From positions 1 to 7,712 of the forward strand of contig JAEERN010000127.1 of assembly GCA_016285815.1 (NCBI GenBank): a stretch of DNA of 7,712 bases, given 5' to 3'. Positions 1 through 7,579 of the stretch are shown in pieces. Position numbers and translations under genes: made by a program. Source of the stretch: Clostridiales bacterium (lineage in GTDB: Bacteria > Bacillota > Clostridia > Oscillospirales > QAMX01). Each line of letters opens with the position of its first letter. Position 1 is the first letter of the stretch. Below the pieces are notes generated by a model. The model saw only the letters and a program-made list of their open reading frames with translations. It was not told the origin of the DNA and made no database searches.

Positions 1-3000
1 AGAGCCCTGCGCCGGCCCAGAAGACCTTTTCCCGCCGCGCGCCGCGGCCCCGGGCCCCGGCGGTGCCGGCGGAGGACGTCTACTTCGGCAAGCCCTTCGG
101 CGAAGCGGTCATGAAGATGAGCGAGCTGGACGAGAACACGGTGGACGCCGCCGTCTGCGGCGAGATCTTTTTCGTCGAGGCCACCGTGACGCGCTCCGGC
201 CGCCAGCGCATCATCGCCGCGGACATGACGGACCGCACCGGCTCGGTGCGGATCAAGCGCATCTTGGCCGTGGAGAACAGCGAAGAGCTGGTCAAGAACC
301 TGGTGGTCGGCGCCTACGTCAAGGTGCGCGGCCAGATGGAGATGGACCCCTATTACGGGGACCGGGTGCTGAAGTTCTTCGACATCGTCCGGGCGGACAA
401 GCCCGTGCGGGTCGACACGGCGCCGGAAAAGCGCGTCGAGCTGCACATGCACACCAACATGAGCCAGATGGACGCCGTGGCCACGGCGTCCAGTCTGATT
501 GCCCGGGCCAAGTCCTGGGGCCACAAGGCCATCGCCGTGACGGACCACGGCGTGACCCAGGCGTTCCCCGAGGCGCTGAAGGCCGGCAAGGGGATCAAGG
601 TCCTCTACGGCTGCGAGGGGTATTTTTCCACGGCCACCACGGAGTCCGAGGCGGTGCGCGGGACCTCGGACGAGCCGCTGGACGGCGAGTTTGTCTGTTT
701 CGATCTGGAGACCACGGGCGTGGACGTGAACCGCGAGGCGATCACCGAGATCGGCGCGGTCGTGGTCCGCGGCGGGGTCGCCGGCGAGACCTTCCACACC
801 TATGTGGACCCGGAAAAGCCAATCCCGCCCAACATCACCAAGCTGACGGGCATCACGGACGGCATGGTCCTGGGCGCGCCCAAGCGGGGCGAGGCGGTCC
901 GCGCCTTCCGGGAGTTCTGCGGCGGCCGCCCGCTGGTGGCGCACAACGCGTCCTTCGACGCGGGCTTTCTGGCGGCGGTCTGCGACAGCGAGAGGCTGGA
1001 CTGGAAGCCGGTCACCGTGGACACGCTGGAGATGTCCCGGGTGCTGCTGCCGGAGCTTGGCCGCTACAAGCTGAACCTCGTGGCCGAGCACCTGCACGCG
1101 CCGCGCTTCCGCCACCACACCGCCTCTGAGGACACGGCGGCGCTGGCGTTCATCTTTGCCGAGCTGGCGCGCCGCGCGGAAAGCGAGCTGAACGTGAAGA
1201 CCCTGGCCGGGCTGAACGCCGCGCTGACGGCGCGGAAATACCGCAACGCGGCCAGCGGTACCTTCGGACTGCCGGCCAAGACCTTCCACATCATCCTGCT
1301 GGCCAGGAACCGGACGGGCATCGTCAACCTCTACCGGCTGGTCAGTCTGGCGCACATCAAGTATCTGAACCGGCGCAAGAACCCGGTGATCCCCCGGTTC
1401 GAGTTGGACAAGTACCGCGAGGGACTCATCGTCGGATCGGCCTGCGAGGCGGGTGAGCTGTATTCCGCCATCGCCGACGGGCGCAGCGCCGAGGAAATCG
1501 AGCGCATCGCCTCGTATTACGATTTTCTGGAGATCCAGCCCTTGGGCAACAACGAGTTCATGATCCGCGACGGGATCCGCCGCGGCAAGGACGAGGTGCA
1601 GTACTATACCGAGGACGACCTGAAGGACTTCAACCGCCGCATCGTCCGGCTGGGCGAAAAGCTGGGCAAGCCGGTGGTGGCCACGGGGGACGTGCACTTC
1701 CTGGACCCGGAGGACGCGCGCTTCCGCGCCATCCTTCAAGCCAGCGAGGGGTACAAGGACTGCGACAACCAGCCGCCCCTGTACCTGCGCACCACCGACG
1801 AGATGCTGAAGGAGTTCGCCTATCTGGGCGAGAAGAAGGCGTGGGAGGTGGTGGTCACCAACACGAATCTGGTGGCCGACTGGTGCGAGGACGGCACCAA
1901 GCCCTTCCCCGACGGCCTGTTCCCGCCGGAGCTGCCCGGCTCGGCGGACGAACTGAGGGCCCTGACCTGGGGCCGGGCCAAGGAGCTTTACGGCGACCCG
2001 CTGCCGGACATCGTGGCGGACCTGATCCGCAAGGAGATCGAGCCCATCATCAGCCACGGCTACGACGTCATGTACATGTTCGCGCAGAAGCTCATCAAGC
2101 GGTCCGAGGAGAACGGCTATGTGGTCGGCTCCCGGGGCTCGGTGGGCTCGTCCATCGTGGCGTACTTCGCCGGAATCACCGAGATCAACGCCCTTCCGCC
2201 CCACTATCGCTGTCCGAAGTGCAAGTATTCCGAGTTCCACCCCGAGGCCGACCTGGGACCGGATATGGAGGAAAAGAACTGTCCCCGCTGCGGCGCGCCC
2301 ATGGTGCGGGACGGGTTCGACATCCCCTTCGCCACGTTCTTGGGCTTCAACGCGGACAAGGACCCGGACATCGACCTGAACTTTTCCGGCGAATATCAGG
2401 CCCGCGCCCACGAGCACACCAAAGAGCTGTTCGGCGCGGACAAGGTGTTCAAGGTGGGCACCGTCTCCGCGGTGCAGGACAAGATTGCCTACGGTTACGT
2501 CCGAAAGTACTGTGAAGAGCGGGGACTCACGCTGAACAAGGCGGAGATCAACCGTCTGGCCATCGGCTGCACCGGCGTGAAAAAGACCACGGGCCAGCAC
2601 CCCGGCGGCCTGATCGTCATCCCCAAGGACCACGAGATCTACGAGTTCACGCCGGTCCAGACCCCCGCCGGCAAAGAGGGGGACATGATCACCACCCACG
2701 TGGACTATCACTCGATCGACACCAACGTGCTGAAATTCGACCTGCTGGGAAAGGACGACCCCACCATCCTGCGCTATCTCGAGGACAACACGGGCGTTCG
2801 CATGGAGGACGTTCCCATCCACGACGAAAAGGTCCTGTCCCTGTTCCGGTCCAACGAGGCGCTGGGCATCCCGGACGACGAGATCGTCGGCACCAACGGC
2901 GCGCTGGGCATCCCGGAGTTCGGAACGTCCTTCGTCCGCGGCATGCTGGACGAGACCAAGCCGGAGACCATCGCCGACCTGGTCCGCATCTCAGGCCTGT

Positions 3001-3812
3001 CCCACGGGACCAACGTCTGGCTGGACAACGCGGAAGAGCTGGTCAAGCAGGGCATCCCCCTGCGCGAGTGCATCTGCTGCCGCGACGACATCATGATCTA
3101 TCTGATGAAGCTGGGCATTGAGCCCCTGACCGCCTTCAAGATCATGGAGACCGTCCGCAAAAAGGCCAAGGTCGAGGGCGTTCCCAAGATCTCGCCGGAG
3201 TGGCGCGCGCTGATGACGGAAAAGGGCGTTCCCGAGTGGTACATCGACTCGTGCAACAAGATCAGCTATCTGTTCCCCAAGGCCCACGCCGCGGCCTATG
3301 TGGTCATGGCGCTCCGCATCGCGTGGTTCAAAGTGAATCGGCCGCTGGCGTACTACGGCTCGTTCTTCGGCATCAAGGCCAAGGCCTTCGACGCGGAGGT
3401 CATGCTGGCGGGGGACGACGCCGTCAAGCGCCGCATCCGGGAGATGAACGCGCTGGGCAACAAGGCCACGCAGACGGAGAAAGAGCTGGTGCGGACGCTG
3501 GAGATCTGCCACGAGTTCTTCTGCCGGGGCTTCCGGTTCCTGCCCATCGATCTCTACCGGTCCGAGCCGCAGTTCTTCGCCATCGACGAGGCGGCCGGCG
3601 CCCTGCGCCTGCCGTTCCAGACCGTTCCGGGCCTGGGCGGGATCGCCGCGGCCGAGCTGGCGGAAGAGCGGCAGAAGGCCCCCTTCACCTCGGTGGAGGA
3701 CCTGTCCAACCGCTGTCCCAAGGTCAGCGACGCCATGCTGGCGGACCTGAGAAAGATGGGCGCGCTGGCGGGCCTTCCCGAAAGCCGTCAGACGACGCTG
3801 TTCGAGCTTTGA
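1..3812 (+). CDS. polC: DNA polymerase III alpha subunit, Gram-positive PolC type (5' end cut by window)
   Basis: Main replicative DNA polymerase of Bacillota, with built-in 3'-5' proofreading. The frame is open from base 3 with no start visible. A GTG at 63 is in frame, but the 20 codons before it encode an Ala/Pro/Arg-rich linker, so the true start lies upstream. About 1,269 residues are visible against a usual 1,430-1,470, so the N-terminal domain is missing. Numbering from the GTG: OB fold about 25-115; first PHP half with HMHT (128-131) and TDHG (160-163); inserted DEDDh exonuclease with FDLETTG (213-219), HNASFD (294-299) and Hx4D (352-357); second PHP half to about 560 with TGDVHFLD (541-548); polymerase with GSRGSVGSS (689-697), four zinc-binding cysteines (717, 720, 740, 743), PDIDLNFSG (768-776, catalytic D769 and D771) and LKFDLLG with the probable third aspartate D893; helix-hairpin-helix around 1185-1240; C-terminal TTLFEL, a plausible sliding-clamp-binding tail. 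All key residues I can assign are present, so it should be active. The TGA stop is followed by a hairpin. Confidence 0.97.
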   Translation, partial: SPAPAQKTFSRRAPRPRAPAVPAEDVYFGKPFGEAVMKMSELDENTVDAAVCGEIFFVEATVTRSGRQRIIAADMTDRTGSVRIKRILAVENSEELVKNLVVGAYVKVRGQMEMDPYYGDRVLKFFDIVRADKPVRVDTAPEKRVELHMHTNMSQMDAVATASSLIARAKSWGHKAIAVTDHGVTQAFPEALKAGKGIKVLYGCEGYFSTATTESEAVRGTSDEPLDGEFVCFDLETTGVDVNREAITEIGAVVVRGGVAGETFHTYVDPEKPIPPNITKLTGITDGMVLGAPKRGEAVRAFREFCGGRPLVAHNASFDAGFLAAVCDSERLDWKPVTVDTLEMSRVLLPELGRYKLNLVAEHLHAPRFRHHTASEDTAALAFIFAELARRAESELNVKTLAGLNAALTARKYRNAASGTFGLPAKTFHIILLARNRTGIVNLYRLVSLAHIKYLNRRKNPVIPRFELDKYREGLIVGSACEAGELYSAIADGRSAEEIERIASYYDFLEIQPLGNNEFMIRDGIRRGKDEVQYYTEDDLKDFNRRIVRLGEKLGKPVVATGDVHFLDPEDARFRAILQASEGYKDCDNQPPLYLRTTDEMLKEFAYLGEKKAWEVVVTNTNLVADWCEDGTKPFPDGLFPPELPGSADELRALTWGRAKELYGDPLPDIVADLIRKEIEPIISHGYDVMYMFAQKLIKRSEENGYVVGSRGSVGSSIVAYFAGITEINALPPHYRCPKCKYSEFHPEADLGPDMEEKNCPRCGAPMVRDGFDIPFATFLGFNADKDPDIDLNFSGEYQARAHEHTKELFGADKVFKVGTVSAVQDKIAYGYVRKYCEERGLTLNKAEINRLAIGCTGVKKTTGQHPGGLIVIPKDHEIYEFTPVQTPAGKEGDMITTHVDYHSIDTNVLKFDLLGKDDPTILRYLEDNTGVRMEDVPIHDEKVLSLFRSNEALGIPDDEIVGTNGALGIPEFGTSFVRGMLDETKPETIADLVRISGLSHGTNVWLDNAEELVKQGIPLRECICCRDDIMIYLMKLGIEPLTAFKIMETVRKKAKVEGVPKISPEWRALMTEKGVPEWYIDSCNKISYLFPKAHAAAYVVMALRIAWFKVNRPLAYYGSFFGIKAKAFDAEVMLAGDDAVKRRIREMNALGNKATQTEKELVRTLEICHEFFCRGFRFLPIDLYRSEPQFFAIDEAAGALRLPFQTVPGLGGIAAAELAEERQKAPFTSVEDLSNRCPKVSDAMLADLRKMGALAGLPESRQTTLFEL
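2859..2917 (+). repeat. 17-bp direct repeat inside polC
   Basis: The 17 bases GCGCTGGGCATCCCGGA occur at 2859-2875 and again at 2901-2917, 42 bases apart and in the same reading frame. Both encode Ala-Leu-Gly-Ile-Pro followed by an acidic residue. The second copy matches the conserved PolC segment LGIPEFG; the first follows the conserved EALG segment. The likeliest explanation is two conserved peptide segments made alike by codon bias, rather than a recent duplication. Confidence 0.6.
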
Positions 3813-3825
3813 AAAGATCCGTTCG

Positions 3826-3860
3826 GGCCGCCGCCCCGGGACCGTCCGGGGGCGGCGGCC
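3826..3860 (+). terminator. GC-rich hairpin after polC, probable terminator without a clear U-tract
   Basis: Bases 3826-3837 pair perfectly with 3849-3860 (12 bp, all G-C), and the few bases between form the loop. The hairpin starts 13 bases after the polC stop codon. The sequence after it (TTCGCTCT) is only weakly T-rich, so termination may be partial, Rho-assisted, or the hairpin may mainly protect the mRNA 3' end. A T5 run lies further on at 3895-3899 but has no good stem directly before it. Confidence 0.6.
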
Positions 3861-3911
3861 TTCGCTCTGCGCTCCGTCGCGGGCGCGGGCCAACTTTTTC
3901 CCGGCGGGCTG

Positions 3912-3940
3912 TTGAATTCCGGGCCTTTTTCTGGTATAAT
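3912..3940 (+). promoter_or_regulatory. Sigma-A-type promoter of the gdpP-rplI-rnz unit
   Basis: The -35 box TTGAAT (3912-3917, four of six consensus bases) is 17 bases from a perfect -10 box TATAAT (3935-3940). TGG directly before the -10 box gives an extended -10. The site is a small AT-rich island in GC-rich DNA. Transcription would start near 3947, giving a leader of about 58 bases before the TTG start of gdpP. The -35 box overlaps a TTG that could be misread as the gdpP start codon. Confidence 0.85.
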
Positions 3941-3982
3941 CAACCTGTATCGGTATCGGCGGGCCGCGGGAACTGCCGGCGG

Positions 3983-4000
3983 GCGGAAAGGTGCGGAAAG
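3983..4000 (+). promoter_or_regulatory. Ribosome-binding region of gdpP, with a tandem repeat
   Basis: GCGGAAAG occurs twice (3983-3990 and 3993-4000), separated by two bases. The overlapping stretch AAAGGTG (3987-3993) matches the anti-Shine-Dalgarno sequence best and ends 11 bases before TTG 4005. The second GGAAAG (3995-4000) ends four bases before it. This region is the main reason for choosing TTG 4005. The next in-frame candidate, GTG 4035, has only AAAAGG close before it. Confidence 0.55.
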
Positions 4001-4004
4001 AGAC

Positions 4005-6023
4005 TTGAAAAAGGAAAAACGTGTCAGAAAAGGCGTGTCCGCAGGGGCCGTTCTGCTGTTCGCAGCCGTGCCGCTGTTTATTGCCGTCACCTTTTACGGC
4101 GAGCTTCGCCTGACGGGCCGGTGGTACGTCGGCGCGGCGGAGACGGCGGTCTATCTCGCCGCGCTGGTGATCGCGCTTGCGGTGCGGTCGCGCCGCCGGA
4201 AGGACCCGGCCGGGGGCGAGGCCCTGTCCTTCAGCGCGGACGCCGCGGTGAACGATTCGCTGCTGAACATGCCGGCCCCTATCGTGCTGGTCAAGGTCAA
4301 CACCGGCGAGATGGTCTGGTGCAACCGCGCGTTCGCCGACCTGACCGACTGTCCGAAGAACTATTTCCGCATGCCGATCCGGGAGATCGTCCCGGGCTTC
4401 GAGTTGAAGTGGATCATCGAGGGCAGTGTCCAGATGCCCGAGCTTCAGAAGGTGGACGGCCGCGTGTTCGAGGTGTATTCCAGCCTGATCCGGCCGGAAA
4501 AGGGCGATTACGGCAACCTGTTCGCCGCGCTGTACTGGATCGAAAAGACGCAGGAGCTCGCGCTTCGCGCCGAGCTGGAGGAGAACCGCCTGATCGTGGG
4601 CGAGCTGGTCTGCGACAACTACGAGGAGATCAGCCGCGGCGGCACCGAGTCCGACCGGGCCTCCATGATGGCCGAGCTGGACGGCGTGCTGCGCCGGTGG
4701 CTGGACGAGACCGGCGCGGTGGGCGTGCTGCGCAAGGTGGACCGGGACCGCTATCTGATCTGCACCGACGAGCGGTCCCTGCGGCGCATGGAGGCGTCGC
4801 GGTTCGAGCTGCTGGAAAAGGTCAAGGCGATCCGGACCGCCGGCGGGGCCGAGCTGACGGTCAGCCTCGGCATCGGCCGGGACGCGGAAAATCTGGGCGA
4901 ACTGGAGCGATACTCCACGCTGGCGCTGGAGATGGCCCTCTCCCGGGGCGGGGATCAGGCCGTGGTCAAGACGAAAAAGGGCTTCGACTTTTTCGGCGGC
5001 ATGACCCACGAAAAGGAAAAGCACACCAAGGTCAAGTCCCGCATCATGGCCAACGTGCTGCGCGGCCTGATCCACGACAGCACCGACGTCTACGCCATGG
5101 GGCACCGGGTGGCGGATATGGACAGCCTGGGCGGCGCGGTGGGCATCGTGTGCGCCGCGCGGAAGTTCGGAAAGCGGTGCCGCATCATCATCGACCGCGA
5201 CCTCTGCAACGCGGGCCAGCTCATCGAGTTGCTGGAGAACGAGCCGGCTTATCGGGACGTGTTCCTGACGCCGGAGCAGGCCATGATCGAGATCAAGCCG
5301 GGCTCGCTGCTGGTGGTGGTGGACACCAACCGCCGGAATTACGTCGAGCGCACGGATCTGCTGACGGCGTTCTCCAAGATCGCCGTCATCGACCACCACC
5401 GCCGCGTGGCGGACTATATCGATAACGCGGTGCTGAACATCCACGAGCCCACGGCCTCGTCGGTCTGCGAGCTCATCGTCGAGGTGCTGAGCTATCTGCT
5501 GGACCCGGGCGACATGCTGCGGGCCGAGGCCAGCGCCATGCTGGCGGGCATCGTGCTGGACACCAAGAGCTTTGCCGTCAAGACCGGCGTGCGTACCTTC
5601 GAGGCGGCGGCCTATCTGCGGCGCAACGGCGCGGACTCCATCGAGATCAAAAAGATGTTCCAAAGCGATCTGGCCAGCTATATCGAGCGGGCGGAGATCG
5701 TCAAGCGCGCCACCTTCTTCGAGGGGATCTACGCGCTGAGCGTTTCGGAAAAACCCGTGGACCGGGCCGTCGCGGCCCAAGCGGCGGACGATCTGATGAA
5801 CATTATGGGCGTGGCGGGCTCCTTCGTGGTCTTCCCCTTCGAGGACACGATCTCCGTCTCGGCCCGCTCGCTGGGCCGCATCAACGTCCAGCTCATCATG
5901 GAAAAGCTGGGCGGCGGCGGACATTTCACCACCGCGGGGGTCCAGATCAAGGGAAAGACCGCCGACCAGGTGGTCAGCATGCTGAAGGACGCCATCACCC
6001 TGTACCAGTATGAACAGCGGTGA
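4005..6023 (+). CDS. gdpP: GdpP-type cyclic-di-AMP phosphodiesterase (membrane-bound PAS-GGDEF-DHH-DHHA1)
   Basis: Membrane enzyme that hydrolyses c-di-AMP to pApA and so sets the level of a messenger controlling potassium and osmolyte uptake and cell-wall balance (family knowledge). From TTG 4005 the protein has 672 residues, close to the usual 650-660. Visible parts: Lys/Arg-rich start, membrane segments about 10-31 and 43-60, degenerate PAS domain about 84-180, and degenerate GGDEF domain about 195-327 in which VDRDRY replaces the GGDEF loop, so no cyclase activity is expected. The DHH phosphodiesterase follows, with GHRVADMD (366-373), VVVDTN (D440), IDHH (462-465) and LDTKSF (D519). The DHHA1 domain carries GGGGH (636-640). 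All metal-binding residues appear present. The motif VDTNR has Asn where I recall His in many homologues. A longer frame reaches TTG 3912, but that codon is the -35 box, so 4005 is preferred. The gene heads an operon with rplI (54-base gap). Confidence 0.93.
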   Translation: MKKEKRVRKGVSAGAVLLFAAVPLFIAVTFYGELRLTGRWYVGAAETAVYLAALVIALAVRSRRRKDPAGGEALSFSADAAVNDSLLNMPAPIVLVKVNTGEMVWCNRAFADLTDCPKNYFRMPIREIVPGFELKWIIEGSVQMPELQKVDGRVFEVYSSLIRPEKGDYGNLFAALYWIEKTQELALRAELEENRLIVGELVCDNYEEISRGGTESDRASMMAELDGVLRRWLDETGAVGVLRKVDRDRYLICTDERSLRRMEASRFELLEKVKAIRTAGGAELTVSLGIGRDAENLGELERYSTLALEMALSRGGDQAVVKTKKGFDFFGGMTHEKEKHTKVKSRIMANVLRGLIHDSTDVYAMGHRVADMDSLGGAVGIVCAARKFGKRCRIIIDRDLCNAGQLIELLENEPAYRDVFLTPEQAMIEIKPGSLLVVVDTNRRNYVERTDLLTAFSKIAVIDHHRRVADYIDNAVLNIHEPTASSVCELIVEVLSYLLDPGDMLRAEASAMLAGIVLDTKSFAVKTGVRTFEAAAYLRRNGADSIEIKKMFQSDLASYIERAEIVKRATFFEGIYALSVSEKPVDRAVAAQAADDLMNIMGVAGSFVVFPFEDTISVSARSLGRINVQLIMEKLGGGGHFTTAGVQIKGKTADQVVSMLKDAITLYQYEQR

Positions 6024-6077
6024 CGGGACGCGGGCGTCCGGAACGGGGAAACGAGGGAAAGAAAGGAAGAGAGAACG

Positions 6078-6530
6078 ATGAAAGTGATCCTTCAGGCCGA
6101 CGTGAAGGGACACGGCAAAAAGGGCGATCTGGTCGAGGCCTCCGACGGGTACGCGCGCAACTATCTGCTGCCGCGCAAGCTCGCCATCGAAGCCACGGCG
6201 GAGAATCTGAACACCCTGAAGCTGCAGGACGAGGCGCGCCGCCAGAAGGCGGAGCGGGAAAAGGCGGCCGCAGTGGAGACCCGGGAAAAGCTGAACGGCA
6301 AGACCGTCGAGTTGGCCGCCAAGTGCGGCTCGGCCGGCCGCCTGTTCGGGGCGGTCACCGCGGCGGAGGTGGCCGAGGCCGTGACCTGCGCCACGGGCGT
6401 CGCCGTGGACAAGCGCAAGCTGTCGCTGGACGAGCCCATCAAGGCGCTGGGCAGCTATCCCGTCAAGCTCAAGCTGGGGTACGACGTGACGGCCGCAATC
6501 ACGCTGCGCGTCGTCGAGGCGGGAGAGTAG
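6078..6530 (+). CDS. rplI: Large-subunit ribosomal protein bL9
   Basis: Ribosomal protein L9, an elongated two-domain protein that binds 23S rRNA at the base of the L1 stalk and helps keep the reading frame. It has 150 residues, the normal length. The N-terminal domain carries the family signature: MKVILQADVKGHGKKGD, then DGYARNYLLPRKLA (about 23-36). A charged Lys/Glu/Arg-rich helix (about 41-75) links to the C-terminal domain, which has GRLFGAVTAAEVAEAV (about 87-102; homologues usually read LFGSVT). The ATG at 6078 follows a purine-rich stretch with AAGGA at 6063-6067. It lies 54 bases after gdpP with no promoter or terminator seen between them, and three bases before the RNase Z gene. The gdpP-rplI pairing is common in Bacillota. 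Confidence 0.97.
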   Translation: MKVILQADVKGHGKKGDLVEASDGYARNYLLPRKLAIEATAENLNTLKLQDEARRQKAEREKAAAVETREKLNGKTVELAAKCGSAGRLFGAVTAAEVAEAVTCATGVAVDKRKLSLDEPIKALGSYPVKLKLGYDVTAAITLRVVEAGE

Positions 6531-6533
6531 GCC

Positions 6534-7451
6534 GTGCTGGAAGTCGCCCTGTTGGGCACCGGCGGCACCATGCCGCTTCGGAACCGAAGGCTTGCCTCGG
6601 TGATGCTGCGCCGGAACGGGTCCTGCACGCTGATCGACTGCGGCGAGGGGACCCAGCTTTCCGTGAAGGAGTGCGGGTTCACCTTCAAGCCCATCGACCG
6701 GATCTGCATCACCCATTTCCACGCGGACCACGTCAGCGGCCTGCCGGGCATGCTGCTGTCCATGGGGAACGAGGGGCGGACCGAGCCGGTGACCATCGTC
6801 GGCCCCGCGGGGGTGGGACGCGTGGTGAACAGCCTGCGCGTCATCGCGCCGGAGCTGCCCTTTGACATCGTGCTGGAGGAACAGAGCGGCCGCGAGGCCG
6901 TGCTGACGTGGGGCGACTGCCGCCTCACGTCCTTTCCCCTGCGCCACACGGTGCCCTGCCGGGGCTATCGGCTGGACGTCAGCCGGCCGGGCCGGTTCGA
7001 CGTGGAAAAGGCCCGGCGGAACAGCGTCCCTCTGGCGGCGTGGAGCCGGCTGCAGAAGCAGCCGGAGGTGACCCTGGACGACGGGTCCGTCTACACCGCG
7101 GACATGGTCCTGGGCCCGCCGCGGCGGGGCCTGCGGTTCGTCTACGTCACCGACACGCGGCCGGCGCGCGTCATCTCCGAGATGGCGGCCGGCGCGGACC
7201 TGTTCGTGTGCGAGGGCATGTTCGGCGAACCGGACAAGCGGGACCGGGCCCGCGCCTCGGGACATATGACCTTTGCCGAGGCGGCGGAGCTGGCGCGCGC
7301 CGCGGCGCCGCGGCGCTTTTGGCTGACCCACTTCAGTCCCTCCATGCCGGCGCCGACCGCCTATGCTGCGGAGGCGCAGGCGATCTTCGCGGAGACGCGC
7401 GTCGGCGCGGACGGCGACCGGATCGAGATCCGGTTCGACGAGGACGAGTGA
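6534..7451 (+). CDS. rnz: Ribonuclease Z (tRNA 3' processing endonuclease, metallo-beta-lactamase fold)
   Basis: Zinc-dependent endonuclease that cuts the 3' trailer from tRNA precursors, mainly those lacking an encoded CCA. It has 305 residues, the size of the short bacterial form. Motifs: LLGTGGTMP (6-14), DCGEGTQ (35-41), ITHFHADHVSGLPG (59-72, metal ligands H61, H63, D65, H66), RHTVPCRGYRL (137-147, H138), the RNase Z-specific RPGRFDVEKA (151-160), VLGPP (192-196), YVTDTRP (204-210, D207), GHMTFAEAA (243-251, H244; many homologues read HSTxxxAA) and LTHFSP (264-269, H266). The RPGRFDVEKA arm and the DCGEGTQ context separate it from generic MBL hydrolases. GTG 6534 is chosen because GGGAGA (6521-6526), inside the end of rplI, is a well-spaced ribosome-binding site; the next in-frame ATG (6570) would delete the LGTGG motif. 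Three bases separate it from rplI, so translation is probably coupled. A terminator follows. Confidence 0.93.
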   Translation: MLEVALLGTGGTMPLRNRRLASVMLRRNGSCTLIDCGEGTQLSVKECGFTFKPIDRICITHFHADHVSGLPGMLLSMGNEGRTEPVTIVGPAGVGRVVNSLRVIAPELPFDIVLEEQSGREAVLTWGDCRLTSFPLRHTVPCRGYRLDVSRPGRFDVEKARRNSVPLAAWSRLQKQPEVTLDDGSVYTADMVLGPPRRGLRFVYVTDTRPARVISEMAAGADLFVCEGMFGEPDKRDRARASGHMTFAEAAELARAAAPRRFWLTHFSPSMPAPTAYAAEAQAIFAETRVGADGDRIEIRFDEDE

Positions 7452-7473
7452 ACCCCGATCAGAACGAAGCGTT

Positions 7474-7505
7474 CCCTCGGGCGCGGCGCGTCCGGGGGCG
7501 TTTTT
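7474..7505 (+). terminator. Rho-independent terminator of the gdpP-rplI-rnz unit
   Basis: Bases 7474-7480 (CCCTCGG) pair with 7492-7498 (CCGGGGG) in a 7-bp stem with one G-T pair. The loop has 11 bases (7481-7491) and is itself GC-rich. CG and then TTTTT (7501-7505) follow. It starts 22 bases after the RNase Z stop codon. Confidence 0.75.
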
Positions 7506-7579
7506 GACGGCAGTCCGAGGGCTTTATGGAAAGCGCATAAGCGAAGGAAAAATTTTTTGAGAACGCATGGAAAAATCGC
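7506..7579. other. AT-richer intergenic region with phased A-tracts upstream of the second promoter
   Basis: No gene is visible. The base composition is clearly more AT-rich than the rest of the window. An A5T6 run lies at 7548-7558 and an A5 run at 7571-7575, starting 23 bases apart, about two helical turns. The second lies just upstream of the -35 box, where an UP element would sit. A small perfect hairpin GCTTT-ATGG-AAAGC is at 7521-7534, without a T-run after it. A promoter-activating role is inferred from position only. Confidence 0.45.

Noticed and set aside
63..65. GTG at 63 as the start codon of polC
   Set aside because: The frame stays open to the window edge, no ribosome-binding site precedes the GTG, and PolC normally has roughly 170-200 more residues before the OB fold.
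4620..5010. Active diguanylate cyclase (GGDEF) domain in gdpP
   Set aside because: The signature loop is replaced by VDRDRY and no GGDEF or GGEEF is present. A degenerate GGDEF domain is normal for GdpP.
3200..5425. A 741-residue plus-strand frame overlapping polC and gdpP
   Set aside because: It is out of frame with both real genes, is Arg/Gly/Ala-rich and low in complexity, crosses the polC hairpin and the gdpP promoter, and shows no known motif.
6020..6865. A 281-residue plus-strand frame overlapping rplI and the start of the RNase Z gene
   Set aside because: It is a GC-bias shadow in another frame of two clear genes, with an Arg/Gly-rich translation and no motif. Its overlap with the gdpP stop codon looks like operon coupling but is incidental.
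2991..7331. A 1446-residue open frame on the minus strand spanning the end of polC through the RNase Z gene
   Set aside because: It runs opposite four well-supported genes and their intergenic regions. Its translation is rich in Arg, His, Gln, Asp and Gly with no recognisable domain, as expected when strong GC-biased codon usage removes stops from the opposite strand. I see no promoter or ribosome-binding site for it.
7521..7558. A second terminator in the intergenic region (hairpin GCTTT-ATGG-AAAGC followed later by T6)
   Set aside because: The stem has only 5 bp, and the T-run starts 19 bases after it and is preceded by an A-run, so the geometry does not fit a terminator. The convincing terminator is upstream at 7474-7505.
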